From the NCBI GenBank assembly GCA_964484195.1, contig CAZAER010000021.1, positions 1 to 64,000 on the forward strand: a stretch of 64,000 nucleotides of DNA, in the 5' to 3' direction. Of the stretch, positions 37,376 through 45,317 are shown piece after piece. The DNA is from JALHOP01 sp964484195 (GTDB lineage: Bacteria > Myxococcota > XYA12-FULL-58-9 > JALHOP01). A program made the translations under genes and the position numbers. The notes beneath the pieces were generated by a model. The model saw only the letters and a list, made by a program, of their open reading frames with translations, was not told the DNA's origin and ran no database searches. Within the stretch, counting starts at the first letter, position 1; each line of letters opens with the position of its first letter.

Positions 37376-37452
37376 CGAACCCAACCTCGCTGTGACGCCG
37401 CTGGTTTTCGCTCCCCCGAGGTAAACCAAGCGCTGAGCGTCTTACATGTTGA

Positions 37453-37464
37453 GTTATCGGCAGC
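37453..37464 (-). promoter_or_regulatory. GCTGCCGATAAC motif before the 91-residue gene
   Basis: Reads GCTGCCGATAAC on the minus strand, 77 bases before ATG 37375. The same 12 bases occur before the gene at 27182; the core GCCGATAAC also precedes 39416 and 41187. No GCGATAACAGGGTG half follows here. Confidence 0.4.
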
Positions 37465-37563
37465 CCCCCGTGGGTGTTGCGGACAAAAACACTCAGGACG
37501 TACATGCCCGATACGGGCCTATGGCCCGGAAAATGCACAAGAATTACCCTGGCCGCTTGGGCG

Positions 37564-38160
37564 CTAGGTCTTCTTGCTTTGGGCGAGGAACTCGCCGAAC
37601 ACCCGCAGCGCCTCGGAGGTGGACGCCGCAAGCGCCCGCGCTCTCAGAGTCGCCGGATTCTTCCCCTCGGGGTCCGCTTTGACGATGTGCTCGAGGTCAG
37701 CGAGCGCGCTATCGAACGACGCTTTCTGCAATAGCAGATCGGCACGGTTGACCCGCGCCGCCATGTTGTTCGCGTTGAGCTGAATCGCGGTGTCGTAAGC
37801 GCGCAGCGCCTTCTCGGGCTCGTCGAGCATCTGCAGGCACGCGCCCCACATCGATTGGAAGTACGAGTTCTCCGGCTTCATGAGGACGAGGTTCGCGAAC
37901 ACGCGCGCCGCGTCGACGAAGCGACCGTTGGTGTAGAAATCGTACGCGTACTTGGCGAAGCCGTTCGCGTCTTCGTCGGTGAAGCCGAGGAGCTCGGCGG
38001 AGCCAATCTCACCACTCAAGAACTTGAAGATGTTCTCTTCGGTGAAGCTCGACTCGATGGTGGCCTGGTTGAGGCTCGCAGTCGGGGGGCCGGAGTAGTC
38101 GTTGATGTCGTTCGTAGGTACGACGATCTCGGGCTTCTTCGGCTTGCCTTCGTTTGCCAC
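37564..38160 (-). CDS. SycD/LcrH-type T3SS chaperone with TPRs, copy 1
   Basis: 198 residues. An N-terminal region of about 60 residues is followed by tandem tetratricopeptide helices: FAKYAYDFYTNGRFVDAARVFANLVLMKPENSYFQSMWGACLQMLDEPEKALRAYDTAIQLNANNMAARVNRADLLLQ. The opening 'G..A...Y..G...DA...F..L....P....Y...G.' is the class II chaperone signature that binds hydrophobic translocators. It lies directly downstream of the translocator-like gene at 38262, the usual pairing. GTG 38160 is chosen because GAGGAG stands 9 bases before it; GTG 38166 is too close. Confidence 0.82.
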   Translation of the reverse strand: MANEGKPKKPEIVVPTNDINDYSGPPTASLNQATIESSFTEENIFKFLSGEIGSAELLGFTDEDANGFAKYAYDFYTNGRFVDAARVFANLVLMKPENSYFQSMWGACLQMLDEPEKALRAYDTAIQLNANNMAARVNRADLLLQKASFDSALADLEHIVKADPEGKNPATLRARALAASTSEALRVFGEFLAQSKKT

Positions 38161-38226
38161 CTGCACGCGCTCCTCGCGGTATCCTACTCTGGATGTGGGT
38201 GCGACGCCACCCCGCCGGCGAGGAGT

Positions 38227-38249
38227 GCCCGCGCCAAAGCGGCGCGGGC
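38227..38249 (-). terminator. GC-rich hairpin after the translocator-like gene
   Basis: GCCCGCGC and GCGCGGGC form an 8-bp stem with a 7-base loop, 13 bases beyond the stop of the 38262-39416 gene and before the chaperone. There is no T-run after it on the minus strand, so it may attenuate or protect RNA ends more than terminate. Confidence 0.3.
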
Positions 38250-38261
38250 GCTAGCCTTTTC

Positions 38262-39416
38262 TTAGCGAATGTTACGAACGGCGGTCATCGCCATTTCGTG
38301 CAGCGTCTTACTCACGTTCGAGGTCATATCCATGATCATCTTCCAGTTCTGGATGAGGATCTGGACCTCTTGCATGAGGACCGTGGTGCTCTTCGAGCCG
38401 CCCGAGAGCGCGCCTTCGACACCGTTGATCATCTCGCCGAACTGCTTGACCGCCATACCGGCAGCCATACCGACGGGATTGAAGATGCCGCCGATGCTGA
38501 GGATGCCACCGACCATCTCCGCGGCGTCGCGGCGCTGCTGCATGCGGCGCTCGCGCTGCTCTTGGATGACGACCTCTTCCATCTTCTCGCGCAGCTTGTC
38601 CTCGTACTTATCGGACATGTACGCCATGAAGTAGTAGATGAGGCTCTCGATCGAGATGCCGGGGCTGTTGATGAGCGACAGCATGTTGTAGTCGCCGAAG
38701 TTCGAGGCGACCGAGCGCATCTGCTTGCGCATCTGGAACTGGATGCCGTCGGTAGCGCCGAGCATTGCCGAGCCGAAGGACAACAAGCCCACGCCGGCCG
38801 CCATGCCGCCCATGTTGCGCATGGCCATGTCGCTACCAGCGAACATCTGCGACTGCTGGCGGATGCGGCCAACGGCGTCGCGCGAGTCCTGAGTCAGGCC
38901 TGCCGAGTGGATCGCGAAGCCGGCGGGATTGCCGCGGGCGTCGACGGTCTCGGAGATGCGGTGCTCGCTGAGCAAGTGATTGCGAATCTCGTCGTCGGTT
39001 TTACCGGCCGCGCGCATATCGCGGCGCAGCTGGCTGAGAGGAACCGATCGGCCACCTTCGGTGACGAGCGTGTCTTCGTGGATGTTGACGAAGTTCTCGT
39101 TCTCACGATCGGGCTGCGAGCGCAGACGCGGCTTCTCGTTGATCCGCGACATCGGCAGAGTCGCTTCGGGTGCACCCGAGGGCGTCGCCGTCGCGGCGCC
39201 AGTACGACGATTCTGAGTGACGAGGCGCGGAGCCATCTGGTCGGTAGCACCGCCACCGAAGACGCCCTGACCGAACCTACCGCTAAGGGAGGCCCAGTCC
39301 ATACCGCCGGCCGTGGCGGCTTGAGCGTTGGCTAGCATGGTTGCCTGAGCGGGGTTCAGACCCATCCGCGTGGCGAAGCTCTGTTGCTCGGCATTCAAAG
39401 CAGCGGTGAAACTCAT
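38262..39416 (-). CDS. Putative T3SS hydrophobic translocator (SctE-like)
   Basis: 384 residues, no signal peptide. N-terminal Ala/Gln-rich unstructured part, a polar middle, then a first hydrophobic stretch (MRNMGGMAAGVGLLSFGSAMLGATDG, about 205-230), an amphipathic charged helix region (YEDKLREKMEEVVIQEQRERRMQQRRD) and a second hydrophobic stretch (AAEMVGGILSIGGIFNPVGMAAGMAVKQF). Two hydrophobic segments, coiled coils and a neighbouring SycD-type chaperone are what the larger translocon pore proteins show. Similarity to a named family is not evident, so the call rests on layout and context. GAGAGGG 5 bases before ATG 39416 fixes the start; the shared motif lies at 39443-39483. Confidence 0.6.
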   Translation of the reverse strand: MSFTAALNAEQQSFATRMGLNPAQATMLANAQAATAGGMDWASLSGRFGQGVFGGGATDQMAPRLVTQNRRTGAATATPSGAPEATLPMSRINEKPRLRSQPDRENENFVNIHEDTLVTEGGRSVPLSQLRRDMRAAGKTDDEIRNHLLSEHRISETVDARGNPAGFAIHSAGLTQDSRDAVGRIRQQSQMFAGSDMAMRNMGGMAAGVGLLSFGSAMLGATDGIQFQMRKQMRSVASNFGDYNMLSLINSPGISIESLIYYFMAYMSDKYEDKLREKMEEVVIQEQRERRMQQRRDAAEMVGGILSIGGIFNPVGMAAGMAVKQFGEMINGVEGALSGGSKSTTVLMQEVQILIQNWKMIMDMTSNVSKTLHEMAMTAVRNIR

Positions 39417-39442
39417 GATAGCCCTCTCTGGTGACCGCAATA

Positions 39443-39483
39443 CACCCTGTTATCGCGGTCTGTGTCCTTCTAACGTTATCGGC
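39443..39483 (-). promoter_or_regulatory. Bipartite GCCGATAAC / GCGATAACAGGGTG motif
   Basis: On the minus strand GCCGATAAC (39483-39475) is followed after 18 bases by GCGATAACAGGGTG (39456-39443), 26 bases before ATG 39416. The second half is identical over 14 bases to the element before 40100. Confidence 0.55.
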
Positions 39484-39515
39484 GATTCGTTCTTCGTGTT
39501 GCTTGCTTCTGCGTC

Positions 39516-40100
39516 CTAGAACAAGGAACTGATGAGGTTATAGCCGCCAACGACGCCGCCAACGACGCCGGCAACGACCGCTACGGTCCCCCAGACCGGT
39601 GCAGTTCCCGCGACGAGAATTCCCGTACCGACCGCTGCCGCGGTACAACCGGCCGCGGTGAGCAGCGACCATCCGACCACCTTGGCCTGAGTGGCTATGT
39701 GCTGGCGGCCGGCCGCCTGCGCAGGCCCGGCGAGGTCCATGATGCTTCCAGCCGGAGCTGCCGGGTTCGGATTGTTCACGCGGGCTTGGGCCATTTGCAG
39801 GGCTTCCGGGATGTTTGCGCCAGAGGCTGCTGACACCTGGAAGCTGCGCCCTCCGATGTTGGACGGAGCCTGGAGTCCACGCGCCAGTGGGCTCAAAACC
39901 GCGACTTGCTGCGGCGGCGTGAGCTGGCGAAAGGCGTTCATGATGCGGCTGTCGGGCGCAAGCTCGTCACTCGAGAGGTAGCCCTCGATTTCGGTCGCGT
40001 CACCCGGTTTCTCGACCAAGGCGTCAGCAACTGCTCGGCCGGCCTCATTGTCGGGAAGGCGCAGCCCCTGACGAATTTGATCCGCTGTTAACGCCGACAT
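39516..40100 (-). CDS. Hypothetical T3SS-locus protein with C-terminal hydrophobic hairpin
   Basis: 194 residues. The N-terminal two-thirds are polar and helical (LTADQIRQGLRLPDNEAGRAVADALVEK; NAFRQLTPPQQVAVLSPLARGL). Two hydrophobic segments end the chain (VVGWSLLTAAGCTAAAVGTGILVAG and WGTVAVVAGVVGGVVGGYNLI). No signal peptide. It could be the smaller translocator (SctB-like) or a membrane-inserting effector; no family match is claimed. GGAG 8 bases before the ATG supports the start. It shares an upstream motif with the translocator-like gene that follows it. Confidence 0.6.
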   Translation of the reverse strand: MSALTADQIRQGLRLPDNEAGRAVADALVEKPGDATEIEGYLSSDELAPDSRIMNAFRQLTPPQQVAVLSPLARGLQAPSNIGGRSFQVSAASGANIPEALQMAQARVNNPNPAAPAGSIMDLAGPAQAAGRQHIATQAKVVGWSLLTAAGCTAAAVGTGILVAGTAPVWGTVAVVAGVVGGVVGGYNLISSLF

Positions 40101-40131
40101 CGCCGAGTCTCCGTCGAGAGCGGGTGCACAT

Positions 40132-40167
40132 CACCCTGTTATCGCTCTCTCTGTCTTCAGTATCGGC
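40132..40167 (-). promoter_or_regulatory. Bipartite GCCGATAC / GCGATAACAGGGTG motif
   Basis: On the minus strand GCCGATAC (40167-40160), 14 bases, then GCGATAACAGGGTG (40145-40132), 31 bases before ATG 40100. The 14-base half is identical to that before 39416; the position relative to the start codon is also alike. Confidence 0.5.
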
Positions 40168-40245
40168 GGCGGCCGTTACGTGGTGCGTACTTTTTCATAG
40201 TGGGAACCTGCCGCCGTTGGTTGATTTTCTACTGTTGACGCAGTG

Positions 40246-41187
40246 TCATCCGAGCGGTCCGGTGCGCTCACGTTCCTCGATGCCGCGCCGGAGCTCCTTG
40301 AATTGTGCGCGATAGCGTACTTCCTGGGCCTTCATGGCAGGGTCGTTCGTAGGAGCTAAAACCGCCCCATTGACGCGGACGTACCACTGCAGCCAGGCGC
40401 GCCCGTAGTCTGCCGCGGGCATCGCCGCCAAGGCCCCGGTGCGCAGAGCGGCGAGCTGGGGGTCGCGATATTCGGTCGAATTCGTGGCTGCTTCGGCGAT
40501 CAACCGGGCCGCGTCGATGGTGACCTGGGTGGCGTGCACGTTCACGACGCGGATCTGATTCTTGAGGTCCTCCGGCGAGAGGCGCTTGTCTGCGGGAGCC
40601 TCTGCGTTGAAGCTGTTGGCCGCTAGCAGGGCGTAACGCGCCATCTCGATGGCGACCAGGTGCTCCGAGGCGAAAGGGCGGATGTTCGGCGCCAGAGCCT
40701 GGGTTCCTGCCCCTTGCTGTCCGGGCTGGAGCACGGCGATCTCGCCGACGCGACGCTCGCGCGTCCGCAGGCGCACCATGTCGACCAGGGTATTGGCGAA
40801 GGTCACGTGAGCCAGCGGGTCGGCGATCTGGGCGTTGCTGGGGTTGGTGCGCAGCGCATCGGAGATGCCCAGCGCGATCTCCAGGCCGCGGCGCGCAGCG
40901 TCGAGATCGGGTCGGGCATCGGCGGGCTGTGCCAGGGCTTCATAGGCGGCGCGATGATAGCGTTGCGCCAGCATGTACGCGGCGTTCTGCGCTAGCGGTG
41001 GCAGCCCGGTCAGCGGGACCGCGGGCGCCGTGGCGCGGGCGAGGCGTTGCTCCAGCGGCAAGCGCAGGGTCTCGACGTTGACGCCAGCGGTCTTGAGAAC
41101 CTCTTCGTACTTGGCGATCTCTTCGCTGACCCGGCCTTGTTCGCCGAGGGTTCGGCCTTCTCGATAGAGGCGCTCGATGCTCGTCAT
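40246..41187 (-). CDS. Hypothetical T3SS-locus protein, helical
   Basis: 313 residues, no signal peptide or membrane helix. It looks all-helical with a TPR-like flavour (MTSIERLYREGRTLGEQGRVSEEIAKYEEVLKTAG; NAAYMLAQRYHRAAYEAL; LDAARRGLEIALG) but the repeats do not follow the TPR consensus closely. An effector or a chaperone-like adaptor are both possible. A GCCGATAAC motif lies about 50 bases before the start. Confidence 0.62.
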   Translation of the reverse strand: MTSIERLYREGRTLGEQGRVSEEIAKYEEVLKTAGVNVETLRLPLEQRLARATAPAVPLTGLPPLAQNAAYMLAQRYHRAAYEALAQPADARPDLDAARRGLEIALGISDALRTNPSNAQIADPLAHVTFANTLVDMVRLRTRERRVGEIAVLQPGQQGAGTQALAPNIRPFASEHLVAIEMARYALLAANSFNAEAPADKRLSPEDLKNQIRVVNVHATQVTIDAARLIAEAATNSTEYRDPQLAALRTGALAAMPAADYGRAWLQWYVRVNGAVLAPTNDPAMKAQEVRYRAQFKELRRGIEERERTGPLG

Positions 41188-41212
41188 GGTGGCTCGCTGG
41201 CTACACTCTCCC

Positions 41213-41247
41213 CATTGTCGGGAATCGTGTTCACGGTCGTTATCGGC
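41213..41247 (-). promoter_or_regulatory. GCCGATAAC plus CCGACAATG motif
   Basis: On the minus strand GCCGATAAC (41247-41239), 17 bases, then CCGACAATG with a following GGGAG (41221-41208), 25 bases before ATG 41187. The spacing and place match the 39443-39483 element; the second half is a weaker copy. Confidence 0.4.
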
Positions 41248-41265
41248 GAGCGGCGCCGGGAGTTG

Positions 41266-41772
41266 CTAAGCGACCATCCGAAGGATCGCGCGCGCCTTGC
41301 TGACCAAGGCGCCGTCGAACGGGCCGGCGTTGCCGAGCGCGAACTCGAGGTCGGTGCGGGCCTCGTCGAACTTCTGCAAGGCAACGTGAATCTCGGCGCG
41401 GTTGATGTAGCTCGAGATCTCACGCGGCGCGACGCGGATAGCGTAGGTGAACTGCTTGAGCGCCTTCTGGGGCTCTTTGAGGCGCCAGTAGATGGCACCG
41501 AGAGCGCGGTAGTAATAGGCGTTGCGCGGATCGATGGCGACCAGACCTTCGAAGACGACGCGCGCCGGCTCGGTCTTGCCCTGCAAGAAGAGGTAGTAGC
41601 CCTGGCTCGAGAGCGCATAGAGCTCTTCGTCCGACAGGCCGACGATCTGCTTCAGGGTCACGCGACCTTGTGACCACTGGCCGACCAATGCATGCAGCTT
41701 CTGCTGGAGCTGCGTTGCGCCGATGCGGCGGTCGTCGCTGACGTGCGCGACCATGTCTCGAGGTTCGGTCAC
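41266..41772 (-). CDS. SycD/LcrH-type T3SS chaperone with TPRs, copy 2
   Basis: 168 residues. Helical N-terminus (about 1-45), then TPR helices: LYALSSQGYYLFLQGKTEPARVVFEGLVAIDPRNAYYYRALGAIYWRLKEPQKALKQFTYAIRVAP. This is the same class as the chaperone at 37564 but of clearly different sequence, so each may serve its own hydrophobic partner. The GTG start overlaps the stop of the preceding gene (GTGA, 41769-41772), giving translational coupling with it. Confidence 0.85.
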   Translation of the reverse strand: MTEPRDMVAHVSDDRRIGATQLQQKLHALVGQWSQGRVTLKQIVGLSDEELYALSSQGYYLFLQGKTEPARVVFEGLVAIDPRNAYYYRALGAIYWRLKEPQKALKQFTYAIRVAPREISSYINRAEIHVALQKFDEARTDLEFALGNAGPFDGALVSKARAILRMVA

Positions 41773-42281
41773 CCGCGACTCGACGAAAGGGCCATGGTCT
41801 CGACGAAGGTCATCCAGGCGAGAGTGCGGTCCGCTAAAGCGTTCATGCTGATGACGCGGTTGAGCGAGTCATCCATGAGCTCGAGGAGCTTGGGATCGTT
41901 CGGCAGCTGCTCGCGCTGATCGCGGCCTTGCTGATCACGGCCGTCGTCCTTGCGCGCGCGTTGCACGGCATCGCGGAGCGCCGTGAAGGTGCCGCCGCGC
42001 AGCTTCGCCAAGGCGCTGCGCATGAGCACCGATACCGGCTTCGGTCCCTCGTAGGGATTGATGGCGACGCCGGTGGGCAGCGTGAGGCGCATCTTGTCGG
42101 AGCCGGTCGCGGACAACGACAAGCGTCGCTGCGTGACCTCGGAGGCGGCCATCGGCGAGAGCACCGGGTTGGCGTCGGGGCGTCCCGCTTGCGCCTTGAG
42201 CTCCTCGACGGTGGCGCCGTAGGTCGCGATGTTCGGCGGCATCGCGGTGAAGCGGCTGTAGCTCACGAAGTTGTTTGCCAT
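41769..42281 (-). CDS. Hypothetical T3SS-locus protein coupled to a SycD-type chaperone
   Basis: 170 residues, soluble, no recognised domain. A polar Pro- and Ser-containing N-terminus (MANNFVSYSRFTAMPPNIATYGATV) and a helical, Gln/Arg-rich C-terminal half (ALRDAVQRARKDDGRDQQGRDQREQLPNDPKLLELMDDSLNRVISMNALADRTLAWMTF). It precedes the second chaperone with a GTGA overlap and follows sctU by 21 bases, so it is probably in the sctU transcript. It could be a secreted substrate of the system. Confidence 0.65.
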   Translation of the reverse strand: MANNFVSYSRFTAMPPNIATYGATVEELKAQAGRPDANPVLSPMAASEVTQRRLSLSATGSDKMRLTLPTGVAINPYEGPKPVSVLMRSALAKLRGGTFTALRDAVQRARKDDGRDQQGRDQREQLPNDPKLLELMDDSLNRVISMNALADRTLAWMTFVETMALSSSRG

Positions 42282-42302
42282 TCGCCTACACCATACACGG
42301 CT

Positions 42303-43385
42303 TTAACCGCGTTTGTTCTTGCGCTTCTGCTCTTCCGCCAAGTTGTAAACGAAATTGAGCACTTCCGCGACCGCTTCGTAAAGATCTTCCGGGATTTCGT
42401 CCCCGATTTCGAGCTTGTTGAGGGCCTGAGCCAGCGGGACGTTGCGCACGACTGGAACCCCGAACTGCTTGGCGGCGTCGAGGATCTTCTCGGCCCAGAT
42501 GCGCGTGCCCTTGGCGACGACGGTCGGGGCGTTGCCCTTCTCCTTGTCGTATTTGATGGCGACGGCGATGTGATCGGGATTGCGGACGACGGCGTCGGCG
42601 CCTTTCACCGCGGCGGGACCTGCCGAGTTCAAGATTTCTTGGTGGAAGCGGCGACGCTCGGCTTTGTGGTGCGGGTCACCTTCGGACTGTTTGTATTCCT
42701 GTTTGACGTCGTACTTCGACATCATGTTTTCCTTCATATAGCGCTTGCGCTGATAGAAGGCGTCGAAGGCGGCGATGAGCACGAAGGCGCCGCCGATCTT
42801 GATGGTCATGTCCCAGATGATCTTGCCGACCACGGTGAGACCGACGGTGAGCTCGCTGCGCGTCGTCATGATCAGGTCTTTCACCTGATCTTTGAGCGCG
42901 TAGTAGGCGACGTAGCTCACGAGGATGAACTTGATCGTCGTCTTGAGGAGCTCGACCAGCTTCTTCTTGTTGAACAGATTCTTGAAGCCGGTGATCGGAT
43001 TGAGACGCTTGATGTCGGGGACGAGCGGCTTGGTGGTGAACAGGAAACCCGTCTGCGCGATGGTGAGGCCGACCTTGACCACCAGCTCCGTCATGAGCGC
43101 TGGAGCGGACAGTTTGAACATCAGCCACATGCCTTGGTACATGACCGCGGCATCGATCATCACGTAGTCGCCTGGCGCCTCGAGGACCTTGATGGTGTTC
43201 AAGAGGTAGGCGATCAGCTCTTCGCCGAGAAACCCGGTGGTGGCGGCGAGCACCGAGAAGACCGCGAGGAAGCCGGCGGCGCTGGGCACGTCCTGGCTCT
43301 TCGGGACGTTACCTTCCTTGCGCAGCTTGCGTAGGCGTTCGGGAGTTGGCTCCTCGGTTTTTTCGCCTGTGCTGCCGTCCGCCAT
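42303..43385 (-). CDS. sctU: T3SS export apparatus switch protein SctU (FlhB/YscU family)
   Basis: 360 residues, normal length. N-terminal GEKTEEPTPERLRKLRKEGNVPKSQD is the family signature; four hydrophobic helices follow (about 33-55, 85-110, 148-165, 185-208), then a charged linker and the autocleavage domain. The cleavage motif reads NPDH at residues 269-272 where NPTH is nearly universal; cleavage occurs after the Asn in the family, so the Asp could alter rate or outcome. The protein switches substrate class during assembly. It starts a minus-strand run with three small genes and is divergent from 43468 with an 82-base gap. Confidence 0.95.
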   Translation of the reverse strand: MADGSTGEKTEEPTPERLRKLRKEGNVPKSQDVPSAAGFLAVFSVLAATTGFLGEELIAYLLNTIKVLEAPGDYVMIDAAVMYQGMWLMFKLSAPALMTELVVKVGLTIAQTGFLFTTKPLVPDIKRLNPITGFKNLFNKKKLVELLKTTIKFILVSYVAYYALKDQVKDLIMTTRSELTVGLTVVGKIIWDMTIKIGGAFVLIAAFDAFYQRKRYMKENMMSKYDVKQEYKQSEGDPHHKAERRRFHQEILNSAGPAAVKGADAVVRNPDHIAVAIKYDKEKGNAPTVVAKGTRIWAEKILDAAKQFGVPVVRNVPLAQALNKLEIGDEIPEDLYEAVAEVLNFVYNLAEEQKRKNKRG

Positions 43386-43467
43386 GGCCAGGCGACCCTA
43401 ACATGACTCGCTCGTCCTCACACTGGGTTGCCGCCGGTAAGCACGGCAGGCTAGGCTGTTTTCCACG

Positions 43468-44370
43468 ATGATTGGCGGTGGTAGCGGCAAGATCGGTGGC
43501 CCGGGCGGCATGCCCCCGGTGGCGCAGCCTGAAGCGCCGGGACAGCCCGCCAAGACCGCCACGACGGCTGGGCCCGCGGCGCCGTCCGATCGCTTCGAGC
43601 AGACCCAGGTCCCGCGCGCTCCGACTCCCGGGGCGCCCTCCGCGATCACGCCCGAAGGCCGAGAAGCCCGCGGCGCAACCCACCTCTTGCAGCTCGCACG
43701 GACCAACCCGGTTGCGGCACGTCAGCTGGTGGCTTCGTTGATGGGCCAAAGCGCCGCCACCCTGGCCGAGATCGAATCCGAGCTCGCAGGGGCCCGCAAC
43801 GTCTTGTCGCAGCTTGCCGCCGAGCGCTTCACCAAGAGCGCGCAAGCGAAGGTTTCGGACGAGCTACGCAAGCGCCGTGAGCGCATCGCTGGCTTGAAGC
43901 TCCGCCAGCAGCTCGCGTCGCGTAAGATGGCACTCCTGCAGCAGATCGCCGGCAAGCTCGGTGATCCGCGGCTCGACGACGAGATCGACAAAATTCTGCA
44001 GCAGCACCGCCGCTTGAAGACCGACTGGGGCAAACGCCACCACCTGCTCACGCTCGGCAGCACCATGTATTCGGCGGAAGACGACACGCCGGAGCACCTG
44101 CGCTACGTGGTGCAGACCGATGTCCGCGTCAGCAGTCGCAGTGAAGAGGTCGGAGCCGCGATCTCCGAGCTGTCGCCGCGACGTGTGCTCTCCGACATGA
44201 TCGCGCGCACCATCGACGGCACACCGGCGCCCGGCAAGACCGACAAACACGCGGCGGCGCGGCGTGGCGAGCTCGGCAAGTCGATCCAGAACTATACCTT
44301 CGTGAGCGATATGGTCGACGCGTCGCTCAATGGGGATCCGTTCGATCCCGAGAAGGGCGGCAGATCATGA
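43468..44370 (+). CDS. Hypothetical T3SS-locus protein with Pro-rich N-terminus and coiled coil
   Basis: 300 residues. The first 60 are Gly, Pro and Ala-rich without structure; residues about 75-190 are charged helices likely to form a coiled coil (GARNVLSQLAAERFTKSAQAKVSDELRKRRERIAGLKLRQQLASRKMALLQQIAGKL). The rest has no family signature. Size and layout would suit a gatekeeper (SctW-like) or a secreted component, but I cannot confirm either. It overlaps the next gene by four bases (ATGA), so the two are coupled. Confidence 0.65.
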   Translation: MIGGGSGKIGGPGGMPPVAQPEAPGQPAKTATTAGPAAPSDRFEQTQVPRAPTPGAPSAITPEGREARGATHLLQLARTNPVAARQLVASLMGQSAATLAEIESELAGARNVLSQLAAERFTKSAQAKVSDELRKRRERIAGLKLRQQLASRKMALLQQIAGKLGDPRLDDEIDKILQQHRRLKTDWGKRHHLLTLGSTMYSAEDDTPEHLRYVVQTDVRVSSRSEEVGAAISELSPRRVLSDMIARTIDGTPAPGKTDKHAAARRGELGKSIQNYTFVSDMVDASLNGDPFDPEKGGRS

Positions 44371-45317
44371 TGCGCGCCCGCGACGTCGACGTCCTCGAGC
44401 TGTCCGAGGAAGACCTGGCGTTTTTCCGGATGACGCTCGACCTCTTCCCGACGCCAGAATCGCCGCTGCGCCCCTTCGACGACCGCGACGTCGTGCCCGA
44501 GCACGCCGACAAGACGTACGAGGCTCTCCAGGCGCGCTCGTTGCTCAACGCGACCGGTACTGGCGCGAGTGACGCCGTCCGCGATCGCCTACTGCCGGTC
44601 GCCGAGTGCAACGCCCGGGTTCGCGTCACGGTGCGCGCCCCGACCGAGAAACGCGTGCGTGACTTCTACGTGAGCGGCAACGCCGCCGTGGAGTATGGCG
44701 CCAGCGATGCCAGTCATCACTTCGGTCCGTCGCGCAGCGAGAGCGCGCTGGCCGGCGAGCTCGCGCATCAGTTTCGCACCGCGCCCGAAGGCGTCAGCCG
44801 TTCGCTGCGCATGTCCTCGGGCGACTACCTGGTGTTCGCCGTCTTCGCCCGCGACCTGCGCGGTGCCCGTGAAGACACCCCCGTCGACGCCATGAGCATC
44901 GACGAGGTGCTCGCGTACTTCGACGAGCCCGAGCACAAAACGGCGCGTCTCCCTGATGACGAGGCGTGGCAGGCCTCGGTCGCTTCACTCGCCAAGCAAC
45001 GCGTCCTCGTCGAGAAGAACGGCAACTACGAGCTGCATAGCTCGTTGCACGCGCTGGCGCGCGAGATCGTCGCCGACCATCAGCACAACATCGTGCGCTT
45101 CGACTACCTCGACGACCAATGGCTAGTGCGCGAGGTCTCGCTGTTCCCGACGCCCGACTCGGTTTATCGCCTGGGCACCGAGCCCGACGGCAGCGTGCTC
45201 ATTCAGGAGCTGACCGCATCTTCTTTGGCGGACGTCCTCGCGAACGTCGTCGGAACCCTGCCGAGCCTCCTGAACCCCGACGCCGTACCCCAGCTCCGCA
45301 GCGTCCAAGCGCGTTAG
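44367..45317 (+). CDS. Hypothetical T3SS-locus protein
   Basis: 316 residues, soluble, acidic, no recognised domain. The end holds a mixed alpha/beta region (FDYLDDQWLVREVSLFPTPDSVYRLGTEPDGSVLIQELTASSLADVLANVVG) that could be a small sensor or chaperone-like fold. Its start overlaps the stop of the preceding coiled-coil gene (ATGA), which suggests that the two products act together. Its stop overlaps that of the convergent lipoprotein gene. Confidence 0.65.
   Translation: MMRARDVDVLELSEEDLAFFRMTLDLFPTPESPLRPFDDRDVVPEHADKTYEALQARSLLNATGTGASDAVRDRLLPVAECNARVRVTVRAPTEKRVRDFYVSGNAAVEYGASDASHHFGPSRSESALAGELAHQFRTAPEGVSRSLRMSSGDYLVFAVFARDLRGAREDTPVDAMSIDEVLAYFDEPEHKTARLPDDEAWQASVASLAKQRVLVEKNGNYELHSSLHALAREIVADHQHNIVRFDYLDDQWLVREVSLFPTPDSVYRLGTEPDGSVLIQELTASSLADVLANVVGTLPSLLNPDAVPQLRSVQAR

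Noticed and set aside
38154..39335. A 393-codon plus-strand frame opposite the translocator-like gene
   Set aside because: The composition (His/Arg/Asp-rich, no fold pattern) is that of an antisense shadow; the minus-strand gene has a ribosome site and a chaperone neighbour.
37453..41247. GCCGATAA as a sigma-28 (FliA) promoter -10 element
   Set aside because: The bases match the known -10 consensus, but no TAAAGTTT-like -35 stands 11 bases upstream at the copies checked (27020, 39475), so I treat it as an operator or an unknown promoter type.
41928..43334. A 468-codon plus-strand frame
   Set aside because: Antisense to sctU and its neighbour; sctU is unmistakable.
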